Source: SKVL01 sp051745565
GTDB taxonomy: Bacteria > Patescibacteriota > Minisyncoccia > Phycocordibacterales > CSBR16-193
Length of the DNA: 6,858 bases
Direction: 5' to 3'
NCBI GenBank assembly: GCA_051745565.1
Contig: JBNJEF010000034.1
Span: 1-6,858 of the forward strand
Below are positions 5,551 through 6,858 of this stretch, in pieces (position 1 is the first letter of the stretch; each line of letters begins with the position of its first letter). The notes beneath the pieces were generated by a model. That model was given only the letters and a program-made list of their open reading frames with translations. It made no database searches and was not told the DNA's origin. Made by a program: the position numbers and the translations under genes.

Positions 5551-5576
5551 AAAAGCGCCTTCAAAAAGGCGCTTTT
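5551..5576 (+). terminator. Rho-independent terminator after the CDP-alcohol enzyme gene
   Basis: AAAAGCGCCTT (5551-5561) and AAGGCGCTTTT (5566-5576) form a perfect 11-bp stem around a four-base CAAA loop, ending in a T run. It begins 2 nt after the stop codon. Confidence 0.9.
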
Positions 5577-5587
5577 ACTTTAACAAC

Positions 5588-5616
5588 TTGAATAAAAAGC
5601 CATCAATGGATAAACT
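5588..5616 (+). promoter_or_regulatory. Candidate promoter of the PHP gene, placed for leaderless transcription
   Basis: TTGAAT (5588-5593, 4/6) and TAAACT (5611-5616, 4/6) are separated by 17 bp. The -10 ends six bases before the ATG at 5623, so the predicted start point coincides with the A of the start codon. No Shine-Dalgarno is present. The match is weaker than that of the PG-binding gene, but the position just after a terminator and the repeated geometry support it. Confidence 0.45.
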
Positions 5617-5622
5617 TAGACA

Positions 5623-6360
5623 ATGCTTTTAAAAACGAACCTTCACTTCCACGCTAATACAGACCCTGAACATCAAAATATAGAATACGACGTCTTTGAG
5701 GGTATAGAAAAGGCGGCCGAGTTGGGTTTTCATGTTCTGGCACTGACCTGTCACGGCAAATGTGCCCTTAATGGAGATCACAGAAAATATGCCGAATCCA
5801 AGGGTGTTCTTATGTTGTCAGGAATAGAGGTCAATATCGGCGAAAAAAAGAACGAAAGCCGTCATCTAATAATACTCAATTGCAAAAAAGATGCCGAAAG
5901 AATAAGAACATTTAAAGATCTGGAGAAATACAAAAAAGACAATCCGCACATTTTCATTATAGCTCCTCACCCTTTCTTCCCTTATTTTCCAAAACAACAG
6001 AGTTTAATGGAATATACTCATAAATATTCTCACCTTTTTGACGCAGTGGAGCACTCCTGGTTCTACTGTAAACTCATTAACAAGAACCTACCGGCACAAG
6101 AATTCGCCAAAGAGAATAATTTACCTTTAGTAGCCACTTCAGATACGCACTTTTTTGACTTCTTAGATACCGACTACTGCCTCATTGAAGCTGAGAGCAA
6201 GACACCGGAGGGCGTATTCAACGCCATACGCAAAAGATCATTCAAGAACGTCACCAGACCCAAGAAATTATTAAAGGAAATGATTTTAACCTACGGTTCA
6301 TTTCACTTTAAAAAAGGAAAACGCTCAAACTCCGAGGTCGGGAGAACCAAAAATAATTGA
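5623..6360 (+). CDS. PHP-domain metal-dependent hydrolase (phosphoesterase)
   Basis: This 245-residue protein shows the PHP motif series. It has the H-x-H pair His8/His10 (NLHFHAN), His44 (LTCHG), Glu69 (SGIEVN), His81, His116 (IAPHPFF), an Glu143/His144 pair (AVEHSWF) and Asp174/His176 (ATSDTHF). These residues would hold two or three metal ions for phosphoester hydrolysis. The family includes histidinol phosphatase, PolX/DnaE proofreading-type domains, the RNase AM/TrpH-type exonuclease (YciV) and phosphatases. The short length and lack of a polymerase domain fit a stand-alone enzyme. The substrate is undetermined. There is no signal peptide; it is cytoplasmic. The last 35 residues are Lys/Arg-rich (RPKKLLKE, KKGKRS), which could aid nucleic-acid binding. 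The ATG is the first in frame, and its promoter suggests leaderless translation. The stop codon TGA is shared with the -35 box of the downstream cold-shock gene. Confidence 0.88.
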   Translation: MLLKTNLHFHANTDPEHQNIEYDVFEGIEKAAELGFHVLALTCHGKCALNGDHRKYAESKGVLMLSGIEVNIGEKKNESRHLIILNCKKDAERIRTFKDLEKYKKDNPHIFIIAPHPFFPYFPKQQSLMEYTHKYSHLFDAVEHSWFYCKLINKNLPAQEFAKENNLPLVATSDTHFFDFLDTDYCLIEAESKTPEGVFNAIRKRSFKNVTRPKKLLKEMILTYGSFHFKKGKRSNSEVGRTKNN

Positions 6361-6384
6361 CTTATAATAAAAAGATAGTATACT
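6357..6384 (+). promoter_or_regulatory. Strong promoter of the cold-shock-domain gene
   Basis: TTGACT (6357-6362, 5/6) overlaps the stop codon of the PHP gene. TATACT (6379-6384, 5/6) follows after 16 bp. Transcription would start near 6391, giving a leader of about 91 nt before the ATG at 6482, the longest in the window. Confidence 0.65.
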
Positions 6385-6402
6385 TTAATCAATCAAATAG
6401 CT

Positions 6403-6438
6403 ATCGAAAGGGAGAAAAGGTCAATTCTTTGCTTCGAT
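6403..6438 (+). promoter_or_regulatory. Hairpin in the long 5' leader of the cold-shock-domain gene
   Basis: ATCGAA (6403-6408) pairs with TTCGAT (6433-6438). After a 2x2 internal loop, a second helix pairs GGAGAA (6411-6416) with TTCTTT (6425-6430) using two G-U pairs, around an eight-base loop AAGGTCAA. The purine-rich GGGAG is buried in the stem. Structured leaders are common in cold-shock genes; a temperature-responsive role is inference. Confidence 0.35.
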
Positions 6439-6481
6439 GACAGACATTATTTGATAAATTATAAGAGTAGTAGAAAAAATA

Positions 6482-6685
6482 ATGGAACAAGGTGTTATCG
6501 CACGCTTGATGGACAAAGGCTACGGCTTCATCAAACGCGAAGGTGAGAACAAAGACATATTTTTCCATTCCAATAACCTTGACGAAAGTGTTGACTTCAA
6601 CAGCCTGAAAGAGGGCCAAGAAGTAACTTTTGAATTAGGTGAAGGAATGAAAGGACCGGAAGCGGTCAACATAAGTCTTTCGTAA
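6482..6685 (+). CDS. Cold-shock-domain (CspA-like) nucleic-acid-binding protein
   Basis: This 67-residue protein is a single cold-shock domain of typical length. RNP1 is KGYGFIKR (residues 12-19) and RNP2 is DIFFHS (25-30); the aromatic residues Tyr14, Phe16, Phe27, Phe28 and His29 form the usual single-stranded RNA/DNA-binding face. It opens with 'MEQGVIARL..KGYGFI' and closes with 'KEGQEVTFEL..G.KGPEAVNI', as in CspA-type proteins. Such proteins act in the cytoplasm as RNA chaperones that melt secondary structure, at low temperature or constitutively. The usual Trp of 'VKWF' is absent (VIARL). The gene has its own promoter, a leader of about 91 nt with a hairpin, and a strong terminator. 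There is no obvious Shine-Dalgarno before the ATG, only an A-rich stretch. Confidence 0.93.
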   Translation: MEQGVIARLMDKGYGFIKREGENKDIFFHSNNLDESVDFNSLKEGQEVTFELGEGMKGPEAVNISLS

Positions 6686-6696
6686 GCTTTCTTTAG

Positions 6697-6729
6697 AAAA
6701 CCCCGCTCTTTTAAAAGAGCGGGGTTTTT
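6697..6729. terminator. Bidirectional rho-independent terminator between the cold-shock gene and uvrA
   Basis: AAAACCCCGCTCTTTT (6697-6712) and AAAAGAGCGGGGTTTT (6713-6728) form a perfect inverted repeat, in practice a long GC-core stem with a TTTTAAAA-type loop. It has a T run on the plus strand and, by symmetry, one on the minus strand. It lies between convergent genes and can serve both. Confidence 0.92.
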
Positions 6730-6747
6730 GTATTTAAGAGATCCTAT

Positions 6748-6858
6748 TTACTTATCTTTCTTTTTTTTTGTTTTAAGTTTGGGCTTCAAGTAATATCCGG
6801 TATAAGAATCTTTATTTTGCGCCACCTGTTCGGGAGTTCCCTTGGCCACGATCTTACC
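6748..6858 (-). CDS. uvrA: UvrA excinuclease ATPase subunit, C-terminal 36 residues only
   Basis: The frame enters from the right edge and ends at TAA (6748-6750). The 36 visible residues read as the UvrA C-terminus: 'GKIVAKGTPEQVA' followed by 'SYTGYYLKPKL'. This matches the conserved end of the second ABC ATPase domain ('GG.IV..GTPE.VA...S.TG.YL...L'). UvrA is the damage-recognition ATPase of nucleotide excision repair and works with UvrB in the cytoplasm. A Lys-rich tail (KTKKKKDK) closes the protein. The rest of the gene lies outside the window. It converges on the cold-shock gene and shares its terminator. Other UvrA-like ABC proteins share this ending less exactly. Confidence 0.85.
   Translation of the reverse strand, partial: GKIVAKGTPEQVAQNKDSYTGYYLKPKLKTKKKKDK

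Noticed and set aside
5606..5632. Eight-codon frame from ATG 5606 overlapping the start of the PHP gene, considered as a regulatory upstream ORF.
   Set aside because: No ribosome site, and the best promoter would start transcription downstream of it.

Overview
The window looks like chromosomal DNA from a small-genome, AT-rich bacterium, most likely a member of the Candidate Phyla Radiation (Patescibacteria, Parcubacteria-like). This is inferred from gene style: a stand-alone CheY-like receiver ending in a 'LSNLG...DI...LGA.DFLVKA.FTP.EI' pattern, a secreted peptidoglycan-binding protein built as signal peptide, acidic linker and one PG_binding_1 unit, small single-domain proteins, and several genes without a Shine-Dalgarno sequence. 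TGG encodes Trp and TGA is used as a stop, so nothing points to a recoded genetic code. I see no mobile element, CRISPR array, tRNA or rRNA.

Left half (1-4136), all on the minus strand. Read in the direction of transcription, a CheY-like receiver is followed by a small basic membrane protein. Next comes a membrane-tethered rhodanese with its own strong promoter. A compact thiol-redox operon follows: a membrane-anchored thioredoxin-like protein (promoter at 2666-2694), an overlapping thioredoxin-CcdA/DsbD-like fusion, and a small soluble CxxC thioredoxin-like protein. Last is an endonuclease/exonuclease/phosphatase (EEP) family protein that runs off the left edge.

Right half (4277-6685), all on the plus strand. 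It holds a secreted peptidoglycan-binding protein, a CDP-alcohol phosphatidyltransferase with its complete signature motif, a PHP-domain metal-dependent hydrolase and a cold-shock-domain protein with a long leader. Each has a recognisable promoter, and perfect-stem terminators follow the second and fourth. The 3' end of uvrA enters convergently from the right edge.

How the genes may work together: the strongest theme is an envelope thiol/sulfur module. The soluble CxxC protein could pass electrons to the paired transmembrane cysteines of the CcdA-like domain, then to its own outward-facing thioredoxin domain and on to the anchored thioredoxin-like protein. The rhodanese next door would handle sulfane sulfur on the same face of the membrane. 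The secreted PG-binding protein, with exactly two cysteines bracketing its binding domain, is a plausible local client. This wiring is inference; the domains and cysteines are visible in the sequence.
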